Shown here one piece after another: positions 7,848 to 15,362 of a DNA stretch of 57,880 nucleotides. The stretch is from Bacillota bacterium (lineage in GTDB: Bacteria; Bacillota; DSM-12270; Thermacetogeniales; Thermacetogeniaceae). Within the stretch, counting starts at the first letter, position 1. Each line of letters opens with the position of its first letter. Position numbers and translations under genes: made by a program. The stretch is taken from contig JARYLU010000017.1 in assembly GCA_029907475.1 (NCBI GenBank), forward strand, positions 1 to 57,880, read 5' to 3'. The notes under the pieces are model-generated. The model was not told the DNA's origin and ran no database searches. It saw only the letters and a list, made by a program, of their open reading frames with translations.

Positions 7848-8411
7848 ATGGAAATGGCAAGGATGGAGGTGGCTGCCGGCGGGCTGACCTACGAGGACTT
7901 TCTGCTCTTTCCCGACGACGGGCAGCGGCACGAACTGATTGGAGGGGAGCACTTCGTGACACCATCGCCGGGCACTGTGCATCAAAGGTTTTTAAGAAAA
8001 TTGTCAAGTATTCTCAATGATTACGTATTTGAAAAGAAATTGGGTGAGGTCTTCTTCGCCCCACTTGATGTGGTCCTGTCACCCCACGACGTGGTGGAGC
8101 CCGACCTGATCTTCATCAGCAACGGGCGGAGCGACCGCCTCACTGAAAAAAACGTGCAGGGGGCTCCCGACCTGGTGGTCGAAGTGATCTCCGAATCCTC
8201 CCGGCGCCTGGACAAAAAAACCAAGAAGGCCCTCTACGAGCGTTATGATGTCATCGAGTACTGGCTGGCAGACCCGGACCTGGGCATCTTCGAGATCTAC
8301 CGGCGCGATGAAGCAAACAAACTGGTGAAAGCCGCCGAATACGAAGATACGGGCAAAATTACTTCCCCGCTATTCCCGGAATTAACCATTGATCTTGAGA
8401 ACCTTTTTTAA
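7848..8411 (+). CDS. Uma2-family putative endonuclease (DUF820)
   Basis: The 187-residue protein starts at ATG behind AAAGGAGG. It follows the Uma2 pattern: LTYEDFLLFPDDGQRHELIGGE near residue 13, SPGTVHQRFLRKLS, VVEPDLIFIS (~82-91), DLVVEVISESSRRLDKKTKK (~105-125), YERYDVIEYWLADP and a closing PELTIDL. These carry the acidic and lysine residues of the PD-(D/E)XK nuclease fold. Such genes are common and multicopy in thermophiles and cyanobacteria, often on mobile or plastic DNA; their physiological role is not established. Here it stands alone at the border between the AT-rich arm and the molybdenum region, just before a modC fragment. Confidence 0.8.
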   Translation: MEMARMEVAAGGLTYEDFLLFPDDGQRHELIGGEHFVTPSPGTVHQRFLRKLSSILNDYVFEKKLGEVFFAPLDVVLSPHDVVEPDLIFISNGRSDRLTEKNVQGAPDLVVEVISESSRRLDKKTKKALYERYDVIEYWLADPDLGIFEIYRRDEANKLVKAAEYEDTGKITSPLFPELTIDLENLF

Positions 8412-8419
8412 TTTGAGTA

Positions 8420-8550
8420 AACCGGGAGAAGAGTCAAGACCCAGGTTAGAAGGAGTGCTAAAAATACTACAGCGGCGCTGGGGCATCCCTTTTATCCTGG
8501 TCACCCACGACCTGAAGGAGGCAGCCGCCCTGGGGGACGCAAACAGCCTC
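8420..8550 (+). pseudogene. Stray fragment of modC (molybdate ABC ATPase)
   Basis: About 90 bases closely match the end of the intact modC at 15,160-15,250. Both encode QRRWGIPFILVTHDLKEAAALGD or its near copy QQRWDIPFILVTHDLEEAAALGD (ATPase switch-His region). After GD the frame leaves the family. It has no start, Walker motifs or promoter. It is a partial duplicate or the relic of a second mod operon. The rest of 8,550-8,780 holds nothing I can identify. Confidence 0.65.
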
Positions 8551-8782
8551 CCTTTGGTTTCATTATACCAACGTTACCAGAAACTTTTTATCCCCTCTCC
8601 GCCGGTTCGGTTCTCTCTCACCTATAACACGAAAAAACAGCATCCAGCTGGAAAATAAAACCATTAAGGGCCGTTTTAAAAATTGGTCGTTTCGCACCCC
8701 CTGTTTAATCATACGTCAAAAGGCGCATTTTTCCTTACAAGGCTGAGTTTGATGTACGGGTGGAAACGTCAACTTTGTGGTA

Positions 8783-8820
8783 AATTAAAAGAAGAGAGGG
8801 GCGTATCAAGCCCCTCTTCC
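8783..8820 (-). terminator. Rho-independent terminator of formate dehydrogenase 1
   Basis: Directly after the stop codon on the minus strand, GAAGAGGGGC pairs with GCCCCTCTCTTC around a short loop and is followed by TTTTAATTT. Position, stem and T-tract all fit transcription termination. Confidence 0.8.
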
Positions 8821-8821
8821 T

Positions 8822-11056
8822 TTAATCAAACCGCTGTGTACCTGTTGCCTTTGTTTTGGTTTTTAGTGCAGCCACCGCTTTCCTTTCAATTTCAGGCTTG
8901 AATTTCCTTCTTTTTTCCTCCCGAATGGCCTGGGCTTCCTGATCCGAAATTTTTTCTACCTTCACGGCAGCCAGCTTGTACTGGGGCGTTCCGGTAATGG
9001 GGTCGCTTGCCGTTGTCGTCAACTCATTACCTGAAGCCTCCCAGAAGTGGTAGGAAATGATGACGGCCCTGCGGGGCACCCGCTCCGTAACCCAGGCCTT
9101 GGCGGCAACATAGCCACGCCTGGTGGAGAGCTTGATCATGTCTCCATCCTGGATTCCCAGTTCCACGGCATCCCCGGCGTTGATCTCGATCAGTTCGTGC
9201 GGAGCAACCACATTCAGCGGCCAGGACCTCCCGGTCATGGCCCGGGCGTTGTAGTGGTAAACCCTTCTGACGGTGATCAGGTTGAAGGGGTATTCCTGAT
9301 CCGGCAGTTCCCCCAGGGTGGCCAGAAGAGCATTGGGGAATTCCTGGAGCACTTCCTCCCGGAGCCGGGTAGCATCGAAAAACACGGGGCGGAGTATAGC
9401 CTTTCCCGAAGGGGTGGAAAATTTGGCCCCCACATGGAGGATCGGGGTGCCCGGGTGGTCTTCGGTGGAGCAGGGCCACTGGATCCCCTTCTCTTGCTCC
9501 AGCCTGGCATAGCTGATGCCGCCGAACGTTTCCGGGACAAGCCGGCGGATCTCGTCCCAGATCTCCTGGGAAGAAGAGTAATTCATCCCCTGGTACCCCA
9601 GCTTCTGGGCCAGGGCGCCGAAAATCCACCAGTTAGGCCGCGCCTCCCCGGGCGGAGCGACCAGTTTCCGGAGCAACTGGACGCGGCGTTCGGTGTTGAC
9701 CTGGGTGCCCACCTCCTCTGCCCAGCAGGCAGCGGGAAAGACCACATGGGCAAGGCGGGCGGTTTCAGTGAGGAAGAGCTCGTGGATTACAAAAAGCTCG
9801 ATGTTTTCCAGGGCGTGGATCATGTGGTTAGTATCAGGGTCCGTCAGGATGGTGTTTTCGGCCATCACTTCAAGCGCCCGGATCTCCCCGCGCAGGATGG
9901 CATCTGGAATCTTTGTCTTAACAAGCCCTGGCTTTGAGGGAAGCTTGACCTTCCACTCTTTTTCAAAGCGGGTACGGTTTGCTTCACTAGCCACCGGGAG
10001 ATACCCCGTCAGCATGTTAGGCAAGCCCCCCACGTCGCAGCCGCCCTGGACGTTGTTCTGCCCCCGGACCGGACACAGCCCCGCCCCAGGCCGGCCCAGG
10101 TTCCCCGTAATCACCGCCAAGTTGGAAAGGGTAACCACGTTCGCGGTCCCGCAGGTGAACTGGGTTACCCCCATACCCCAAAAAATTGCAGCAGCCCTGG
10201 CCCCGGCGTAAAGCCGCGCAGCCTCTACCAGTTCTTTCTGGGGAATTCCGGTCAATTGCTCCACATAGGCCGGGGTGTACTCTTCCACCGACCTGGCCAG
10301 GTCCTCAAAACCATCCACGTGATTCTGGACAAACTCCCTGTTATAAAGGTTTTCCTTAATGATCACATGGATGATTCCGTTGACCAGGGGGATGTTGTAC
10401 CCCACAGGAACCTGGAGGTAAATTTCGGCCTTATCGGCAATCTCGGTTTTACGGGGATCGACAACGATCAGTTTCGCTCCCCGCTCCCGGGCTTTGATAA
10501 TGTGGCGCCCCACCATGGGGTGGCCCTGTGTGGGGTTATAGCCAATAATAAAGAGCACATCAGAGTACTTGCTGATATCCTGCAAAGAGTTGCTCATCGC
10601 CCCTGCCCCAACCGTCATCGCCAGACCGGCGACCGAGGGGGCGTGTCAGACGCGCGCGCAAACATCCACGTTGTTGGTTCCCAACACTGCTCTGGCAAAT
10701 TTCATCCCGGCAAAGTTGTCCTCATTGGTAACACGGCCCGAGGTAGTGACATAACAGACATCAGGGCCGTGCTCCCGGATGATCTTCGTGAGGCGGGCGG
10801 CCACGTAATTAAGGGCCTCATCCCAGGAAACGGGGATAAACCTCCCCTCCTTTTTAATCAAGGGGGAGGTGAGCCGGTTCTCGTCATGAACGTGGTGGTA
10901 ACCATAGTACCCCTTGATGCAAAGCTCCCCTTCATTCACAGGATGCTCCGGGTCTGGTTCCACTCCGGTAATGCGCCCGTTTTCTACAATTACATAGAGC
11001 CCGCACCCGGCACCGCAGTAGGGACACACGGTAGGAACTCGTCTGGTCTCTTGCAT
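8822..11056 (-). CDS. fdhF: Formate dehydrogenase 1, selenocysteine catalytic subunit (short FdhF type)
   Basis: The 744-residue Mo/W-bis-MGD enzyme oxidises formate to CO2 or runs the reverse. The N-terminus has one [4Fe-4S] site, VCPYCGAGCGLYV with a later CIKG. An in-frame UGA at 10646-10648 (residue 137) lies in CARV-Sec-HAPSVAGL, the conserved active-site motif, so it is read as Sec. GMGVTQFTCGT and RGQNNVQGGCDVGGLPN are cofactor-binding motifs, and the last ~110 residues form the molydopterin dinucleotide-binding domain. It lacks the 2Fe-2S/ferredoxin N-terminus of its two paralogues, so it probably depends on a separate electron carrier. ATG at 11056 has GAGGAAGG nine bases upstream. 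It is preceded by a Moco-riboswitch-like leader and followed by a terminator, so it is monocistronic. Confidence 0.9.
10608..10648 (-). promoter_or_regulatory. SECIS element of formate dehydrogenase 1
   Basis: Sixteen bases after the UGA, TCGCC-GGTCT-GGCGA (10618-10632) forms a 5-bp stem with a GGUCU loop, the apical loop bound by SelB in the E. coli fdhF SECIS. The same loop at matching spacing occurs in both paralogues. Confidence 0.7.
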
Positions 11057-11163
11057 GGGCACCATCCTTCCTCTAATTCTTCTTCTAAAAGCTTGAAACA
11101 AATCCGGCTTCTTTCTTTCATTCGTTCTCTTTCCAAGCTCACCTCCCCTAGATCCAATGCTCC

Positions 11164-11201
11164 AAAAAAAACAAAACCGCCCCGGTGGAAAGAACCGGGG
11201 C
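11164..11201 (-). terminator. Terminator hairpin in the FDH1 leader
   Basis: GCCCCGGT and ACCGGGGC form an 8-bp stem with an eight-base loop, followed by GG, TTTTG and eight Ts. It lies between the riboswitch-like element and the FDH1 start, so it is probably the expression platform. Confidence 0.8.
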
Positions 11202-11214
11202 AGTAGTTCGCCAA

Positions 11215-11350
11215 CCGCTACGCCCTCCTTTCCACACTGGGAGGCAGGAGCGTTTCCACCCCTACCCTGCCGGCCCGGCAGCCATAGCTCTGCAGCTTTA
11301 GGCCACCGAACTCGGAGAAGCGCCATTCATATGGCTTGAAACCCGGAGTT
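11215..11350 (-). promoter_or_regulatory. Moco-type riboswitch candidate upstream of formate dehydrogenase 1
   Basis: Read on the minus strand the order is a small GCCAU-AUGA-AUGGC hairpin, CTCCGAG (11311-11317), CCTAAA...TATGG (11302 to 11282) across a short hairpin (an 11-nt tetraloop-receptor pair), AGGGGTG-GAAA-CGCTCCT (a perfect hairpin with a GNRA loop), TGCCTCCCAGTG and GGAAAGGAGG. The same order occurs before modA and FDH2. Tetraloop plus receptor, and position before molybdo-enzyme and molybdate genes, match what is known of the molybdenum-cofactor riboswitch. A terminator follows. Ligand identity (Mo- or W-cofactor) is inference. Confidence 0.7.
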
Positions 11351-11459
11351 AGTTTGTAAAATTTAATCGTCGTGTTCGCTATAAGAAAAATTTATTGCAA
11401 AAAACATGCCAAAAAAGCTAACCTGGCCTCCTGTCCGGGAGACGCCGGCACGCCCTTGA

Positions 11460-11490
11460 ATAAAGAAAAAGGCTGCCGCGGCAGACTTAT
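11460..11490 (-). terminator. Possible terminator downstream of the broken HTH-PBP regulator
   Basis: On the minus strand the palindrome CTGCCGCGGCAG is followed by CCTTTTTCTTT. The stem is short with a tight loop. The surrounding gap (11,351-11,733) otherwise holds only an 11-bp tandem duplication (GGAGACTCTGT twice, 11,670-11,692) and no supported gene. Confidence 0.35.
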
Positions 11491-11733
11491 GGATATCGTC
11501 TTAACAGATGCCACCTTCCGCGATTTCGTAACTTTTGCCGGAAATACGGAAAACCAGCCGAAAAGCAGGCATCGCTCTCTGCGAAACCCCCCTGCTTTAA
11601 TCCGGCCGCATCTTTTCTCACTGGTGGCCACCGGCCCAGAAAAGTTGGAGGCTCAGGTCTGGCGAGGGCCTGGAGACTCTGTGGAGACTCTGTTATAAAA
11701 CCCCGGACAGGTGAAATATTCCCGTTCATTCCA

Positions 11734-12118
11734 CTAGAGTTCTGCAATAAGGTCGCCCATCTGGGAAATGTCGTAAGTGCCCATCCCCGCCACCTCCCTG
11801 CGGAAATCCGGGTTGTGGAGGATGGCCAGAATCGCCCGGGCGAAGGGCTTATTCAAGTCCTCCCGGCGGATCACCAGGTCGTAGCGCTCCTTCTGCAGGG
11901 GGATAAAGTCGATCCCCTTCACCTGCCCGGCCACCGCCTCGGCACCGAGTCCTTGCCCTCCGCTTGAAGGCCTCCAGGTCGGAGGCCTCCACCCGCACCT
12001 TGCGCCCCACCCGGTAGGCCTTTAGTTCGCCACGCTTAATCAACTCGTAGACGGTGTAGCGGGAGATCTTGAGGAGTTCAGCCACCTCTCTGGGAGTATA
12101 GGAAATATCACCCGGCAT
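11734..12118 (-). pseudogene. Broken HTH-PBP regulator (molybdate/tungstate-responsive type)
   Basis: The 5' part encodes an excisionase-like helix-turn-helix (YTPREVAELLKISRYTVYEL, then GELKAYRVGRKVRVE), about 50 residues from ATG at 12118. Near 11,945 the frame is lost. In a shifted frame the last ~65 residues match the C-terminus of a periplasmic-binding-protein-like domain: GIDFIPLQKERYDLVIRRED, then ILHNPDFRREVAGMGTYD. About 130-150 middle residues are missing. One-component regulators of this layout control molybdate or tungstate genes in other bacteria. It sits divergently from modA, across the repeat-bearing promoter. It is probably inactive, though the HTH alone might still bind DNA. 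Confidence 0.7.
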
Positions 12119-12151
12119 TTTTGTTACCTCGTTGGACCGCGTATTTTATGA

Positions 12152-12180
12152 TTGATTTTTATTATATCAAATAATATAAT
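12152..12180 (+). promoter_or_regulatory. Sigma-A type promoter of modABC
   Basis: TTGATT (12152-12157) and a perfect TATAAT (12175-12180) are separated by 17 bases inside an AT-rich stretch. Transcription should start near 12,187, just before the 10-bp repeats and the riboswitch-like leader of modA. Confidence 0.7.
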
Positions 12181-12194
12181 AATATTTACTAGGG

Positions 12195-12245
12195 GTTATG
12201 TTTGGTTATGTTTGTTAATGTTTATTGATGTTTATTACTGTTGAT
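12195..12245 (+). repeat. Five 10-bp phased direct repeats downstream of the modA promoter
   Basis: Five units of the form (G/T)NNTRNTGTT repeat every ten bases (TTATG, TTATG, TAATG, TGATG, TACTG, each followed by TTT or TTG). They begin about eight bases after the predicted start site. One helical turn between units is typical of cooperative protein binding. The divergent HTH-PBP gene next door is the obvious candidate for the former regulator. Confidence 0.6.
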
Positions 12246-12350
12246 TCCCGTGAGGCACTCCGAGCCGGACCGCCTAAACCAGCGGGTATGGCGGCCGGCC
12301 GATAGGGTGCAGCTGGAAACGGCTGCGCCTCCCGTTTGGAAAGGAGTGAA
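12246..12350 (+). promoter_or_regulatory. Moco-type riboswitch candidate upstream of modABC
   Basis: CTCCGAG (12258-12264), CCTAAA (12273-12278) and TATGG (12287-12291) across a hairpin, a CAGCT-GGAAAC-GGCTG hairpin, GCCTCCC and GGAAAGGAG (12338-12346) follow the same order as the FDH1 and FDH2 leaders. The final AGGAG serves as a ribosome site for a six-codon frame (ATG at 12355, MDHAFL). Sequestration of this box would couple cofactor binding to translation or transcription of the long leader. Assignment rests on architecture and gene context. Confidence 0.7.
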
Positions 12351-12381
12351 AGTCATGGATCACGCCTTCCTCTGACCGGTT

Positions 12382-12436
12382 AGCACTGCTGCCACCTTCG
12401 GCGCCAGCCCTGGCAGTGCAACTGGTCTTTTCCTTT
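12382..12436 (+). terminator. Terminator-like hairpin in the modA leader
   Basis: GCACTGC...GCAGTGC arms, extended by CCA/TGG, are followed by AACTGGTCTTTTCCTTT. It lies between the riboswitch-like element and modA and may be the regulated terminator. The T-tract is interrupted. Confidence 0.45.
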
Positions 12437-12645
12437 CCCGGCAACCCCCGTTTTTCGAAGTGTAACAAGGTGGCACCCTCAAGTTTTGATTTCCGGCAAA
12501 TCTGCCACCTTTTGCAGGATATCCTGGACAAAGAAGAATCTGGTCCCTGACATCACCCTGGGTTTGTTAAGTACCGGAAAACAGGTGGTTGCATCAATGG
12601 AACGGCAACAGGGATCTCAATATAGAAACCAAGGGAGTGGATTAC

Positions 12646-13464
12646 GTGAAGGATAATTTCATAAGAAAACCTGTGGCAGTGGTATTGATGTTTTTGCTGG
12701 CGGTCCTGGCAGCGGCAGGCTGTGGCCGCCAGGACATTAAACAGTCCGGCCAGCCGGGACATTCGCAGCTGGAGATCACCATCTCGGCAGCCATCAGCTT
12801 GAAGGACGCCCTGGAGAAAATTAAGGATGATTACGGCAGGAAAGAGCCGGGTGTGAAGATCACTTACAACCTGGGCTCCTCTGGCAACCTGCAAAAACAG
12901 ATCGAAGAAGGCGCTCCAGCCGACCTCTTCATCTCCGCCGGCGTCAGCCAGATGGACCAGCTGGCCGAAAAGGGGCTGATCGATGACAGCAGCAGGATGA
13001 CCCTGCTCAGCAACGAACTGGTCCTGATAACACCTGAAAACGGCCCAGATATCAAGGATTTCAGCGACCTTGCCGGCAGCGCGGTAAAAAAGATCGCCCT
13101 CGGCCTGCCGGAGACGGTACCGGCCGGCAAGTATGCCAGGGAAACCCTGACCAACCTGAAACTCTGGGAAAGGCTCCAGCCTAAACTGGTCACGGCCAAT
13201 AATGTGCGCCAGGTGCTCACCTACGTGGAAACGGGGAACGTGGATGCCGGTTTTGTCTACCGCTCCGACGCCCTGATAGGCAAAAACATCCGAGTCGCCC
13301 TGGCCGTGCCGGACAACCTGCACAAGCCCATTGTTTACCCGGCGGCGGTGTTGAAGAGCGCCCAACAGAAGGATGCGGCCGGGAAGTTCTTAAACTACCT
13401 GACCTCACCGGAGGGGATGCAGGTTTTCCAAAAGTACGGCTTTAAGCCTGTCAAGCAGCAGTAA
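12646..13464 (+). CDS. modA: Molybdate ABC transporter substrate-binding lipoprotein ModA
   Basis: The 272-residue protein starts at GTG behind AAGGGAG. It carries a lipoprotein signal (hydrophobic run ending LAAAGCGRQ) and the ModA pattern: ITISAAISLKDALEKI at the oxyanion-binding N-terminus, YNLGSSGNLQKQIEEGAPAD, LGLPETVPAGKYARE, and a C-terminal YVETGNVDAGFVYRSDA. It captures molybdate or tungstate outside the membrane and delivers it to ModB. The start upstream at 12589 lacks a ribosome site and would disrupt the signal peptide. It is first in modABC, under the TTGATT/TATAAT promoter, phased repeats and riboswitch-like leader, matching demand from the formate dehydrogenases nearby. Confidence 0.92.
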   Translation: MKDNFIRKPVAVVLMFLLAVLAAAGCGRQDIKQSGQPGHSQLEITISAAISLKDALEKIKDDYGRKEPGVKITYNLGSSGNLQKQIEEGAPADLFISAGVSQMDQLAEKGLIDDSSRMTLLSNELVLITPENGPDIKDFSDLAGSAVKKIALGLPETVPAGKYARETLTNLKLWERLQPKLVTANNVRQVLTYVETGNVDAGFVYRSDALIGKNIRVALAVPDNLHKPIVYPAAVLKSAQQKDAAGKFLNYLTSPEGMQVFQKYGFKPVKQQ

Positions 13465-13659
13465 CCGGTATCCTCTAAAGGTAAACCCGGGGTGGCCGGG
13501 AAACCTGGCATCGCTGCATACTGTTTACAGGAAAGGTACAGGGGGGAGGGAAGGGAAGCCAGGCCGGTCCCCCGGTAGCACCCGGGTAAACAATAAGAAG
13601 ATAAATTCCTCAAGGTAAATTCAAGGAGTTCAAGGTATCCGGTAGCAGGAGGGTAGAAC

Positions 13660-14364
13660 ATGCCTGATGAACAAATCGTGATCCCTGTCATCTTATCCCT
13701 CAGGGTAGCCGTACTGGCGGTGGCAATCGCCTTTATCACCGGGGTCCCCGTGGCCAGGTTGATGGCCGGCCGGGACTTTCCCGGCAAGGAGGTGGTGGAG
13801 GCCGTCCTCACCCTCCCACTGGTGCTCCCCCCCACAGTGGTGGGGTTCGGCATCCTCTTCCTCTTCGGCAAGCATGGTCCCCTAGGCCGGCTGCTGGAAC
13901 ATTTCTGGGGTGTATCGGTGGTCTTCAACTGGTGGGGGGCGGTGGTGGCATCCACGGTGGTGGCCTTCCCCCTCCTCTACCAGACGGTCAGGGCGTCCTT
14001 TCAGTCTGTGGACCGGAACCTGGAAAACGCCGCCCGGACCCTGGGGGCCGGGGAATGGCGGGTTTTCTGGACCATCAGCCTCCCCCTGGCCTGGCCGGGG
14101 CTGGTGGCGGGCACGGTAATGGCCTTTGCCCGCGCCCTGGGGGAATTCGGGGCGACCCTGATGATCGCCGGCAACATCCCCGGCCGCACCCAGACGGTGC
14201 CCCTGGCCATTTACGCCGCCACCGAAACTGGAGAAAACCGCACCGCCCTGGTCCTGGTGGGGATCATGACCCTCCTCAGCTTCGCCTTTATCCTGGGGAT
14301 CAACCTGTGGAGCAGGCGCCGGTTGAAACGCTGGACCATGGAGGGGGAACCGCCCCAGAGCTGA
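13660..14364 (+). CDS. modB: Molybdate ABC transporter permease ModB
   Basis: The 234-residue membrane protein has about five helices and the family hallmarks: LTLPLVLPPTVVGFGILFLFG near residues 47-67 and the ATPase-coupling EAA-like loop LENAARTLGAGEWRVFWTIS followed by LPLAWPGLVAGTVMAFARAL. It forms the molybdate channel with ModC. ATG follows CAGGAGGGT. It stands 195 bases after modA, a wide but gene-free gap, and 281 bases before modC, which is unusual because modB and modC generally touch. The intervening DNA carries a repeat. Confidence 0.92.
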   Translation: MPDEQIVIPVILSLRVAVLAVAIAFITGVPVARLMAGRDFPGKEVVEAVLTLPLVLPPTVVGFGILFLFGKHGPLGRLLEHFWGVSVVFNWWGAVVASTVVAFPLLYQTVRASFQSVDRNLENAARTLGAGEWRVFWTISLPLAWPGLVAGTVMAFARALGEFGATLMIAGNIPGRTQTVPLAIYAATETGENRTALVLVGIMTLLSFAFILGINLWSRRRLKRWTMEGEPPQS

Positions 14365-14365
14365 G

Positions 14366-14430
14366 CAAAGACAGACAAAAGACAAGGGAAGACAAGGGGA
14401 AAGACAAGGGGACGGTTCTTTTGTCTGTGT
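14366..14430. repeat. Inverted and direct repeat inserted between modB and modC
   Basis: CAGACAAAAGA and its exact complement TCTTTTGTCTG flank three direct copies of AAGACAAGG(G)GA, ending GGGGACGGTTCTTTTGTC. Similar GGGGACGGT...TTTTGTC palindromes are dispersed in some clostridial genomes (from memory). The rest of the 14,365-14,645 gap shows no gene. Confidence 0.5.
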
Positions 14431-14645
14431 GTTATTTCAGACCACCCTACAGAAACCGACCCTTTTTGGACCGGATACCACGACGCCCGAGGTAGCTTTA
14501 TGGGTCTACCGCTCGCTCCCGATTCCAGGCCGGACAGAACGACGGCTCGCATCAGTACCCGGCCTTAAATAAAGGCTCGTCCAAATCCGTCAGAGGCATT
14601 TAATGTTTTACTGGTTATATTCCCCAATGAACCGGGTGACCGCTA

Positions 14646-15362
14646 GTGGAAAGTCTTCTTAACGTAAACATTGAAAAACAACTCCCCTCCTTCCGGCTCC
14701 GGGTGGATCTCCGGGTCCTGAACGAGTTCCTGGTGGTGGTAGGGCCCTCTGGAGCAGGGAAGACTACCCTCCTGCAATGCCTGTCCGGGCTGCAGCAGCC
14801 AGAAGAGGGGGAGATCGTGCTGAACAGCCGGGTGCTCTTTTCCAGCGCCGGCAGGATCAATCTCCCTCCCCAGCTCCGGCGGGTGGGGTACGTCTTCCAG
14901 GAGTACGCCCTTTTCCCCCACCTGACGGTGGAGCAGAACGCCGCTTACGGGATGAAAAACCGGCGGAACAGCCTGGAGGTACAGGAGATGCTGGAAATGC
15001 TGCAGATCAGCCTTCTGGCCAGGCGCTACCCGGGGCAGATCTCAGGCGGGGAACGGCAGCGCACCGCCCTGGCACGGGCGCTCCTGGCAGGCCCGGAACT
15101 CCTGCTCCTGGATGAGCCCCTCTCCGCCCTGGATTACGAGACCAGGTTGAAGTTACGAGGAGAATTAAAGACCCTACAGCAGCGCTGGGACATCCCCTTC
15201 ATCCTGGTCACCCACGACCTGGAGGAGGCAGCCGCCCTGGGGGACCGGGTGGTGCGCCTGGACATGGGACAGGTAGTTACGGTGGAGGCGAGAGAGGATG
15301 AAAGGAACCGGCCGGCCAGTTATTACCCGGCATCAGGTTCCCAGGTACTGGCGAAACCATAA
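14646..15362 (+). CDS. modC: Molybdate ABC transporter ATPase ModC
   Basis: The 238-residue protein from GTG has a complete ABC ATPase: Walker A GPSGAGKTT (~37-45), Q-loop YVFQEYALFP, signature ISGGERQRTALARALL, Walker B LLLLDEPLSALD and switch His in FILVTHDLEEAAALGD. It lacks the C-terminal TOBE/Mop regulatory domain (typical ModC is ~350 residues), so it is the short form and intracellular molybdate feedback through ModC is unlikely. The final 40 bases overlap the convergent radical SAM gene. A decayed partial copy occurs at 8,420-8,550. Confidence 0.9.
   Translation: MESLLNVNIEKQLPSFRLRVDLRVLNEFLVVVGPSGAGKTTLLQCLSGLQQPEEGEIVLNSRVLFSSAGRINLPPQLRRVGYVFQEYALFPHLTVEQNAAYGMKNRRNSLEVQEMLEMLQISLLARRYPGQISGGERQRTALARALLAGPELLLLDEPLSALDYETRLKLRGELKTLQQRWDIPFILVTHDLEEAAALGDRVVRLDMGQVVTVEAREDERNRPASYYPASGSQVLAKP

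Noticed and set aside
10618-10648. Formate dehydrogenase frames interrupted by stop codons, as if pseudogenes
   Set aside because: All three stops are UGA at the exact active-site Sec position, in conserved flanking residues, and are followed by a SECIS-like hairpin.
11215-11350. c-di-GMP (GEMM-I) riboswitch, because CCTAAA and TATGG look familiar
   Set aside because: The tetraloop receptor is shared by several RNAs. The GEMM-I core with GCAAA and its spacing is missing, and the three-fold link to molybdenum genes favours the Moco motif.
11372-11698. 108-codon plus-strand frame between FDH1 leader and regulator remnant
   Set aside because: No ribosome site or recognisable motif, and it crosses a tandem duplication. 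Treated as intergenic.
12195-12245. CRISPR-like array
   Set aside because: Units are 10 bp with no spacers; too short and contiguous for CRISPR. No cas genes occur in the window.
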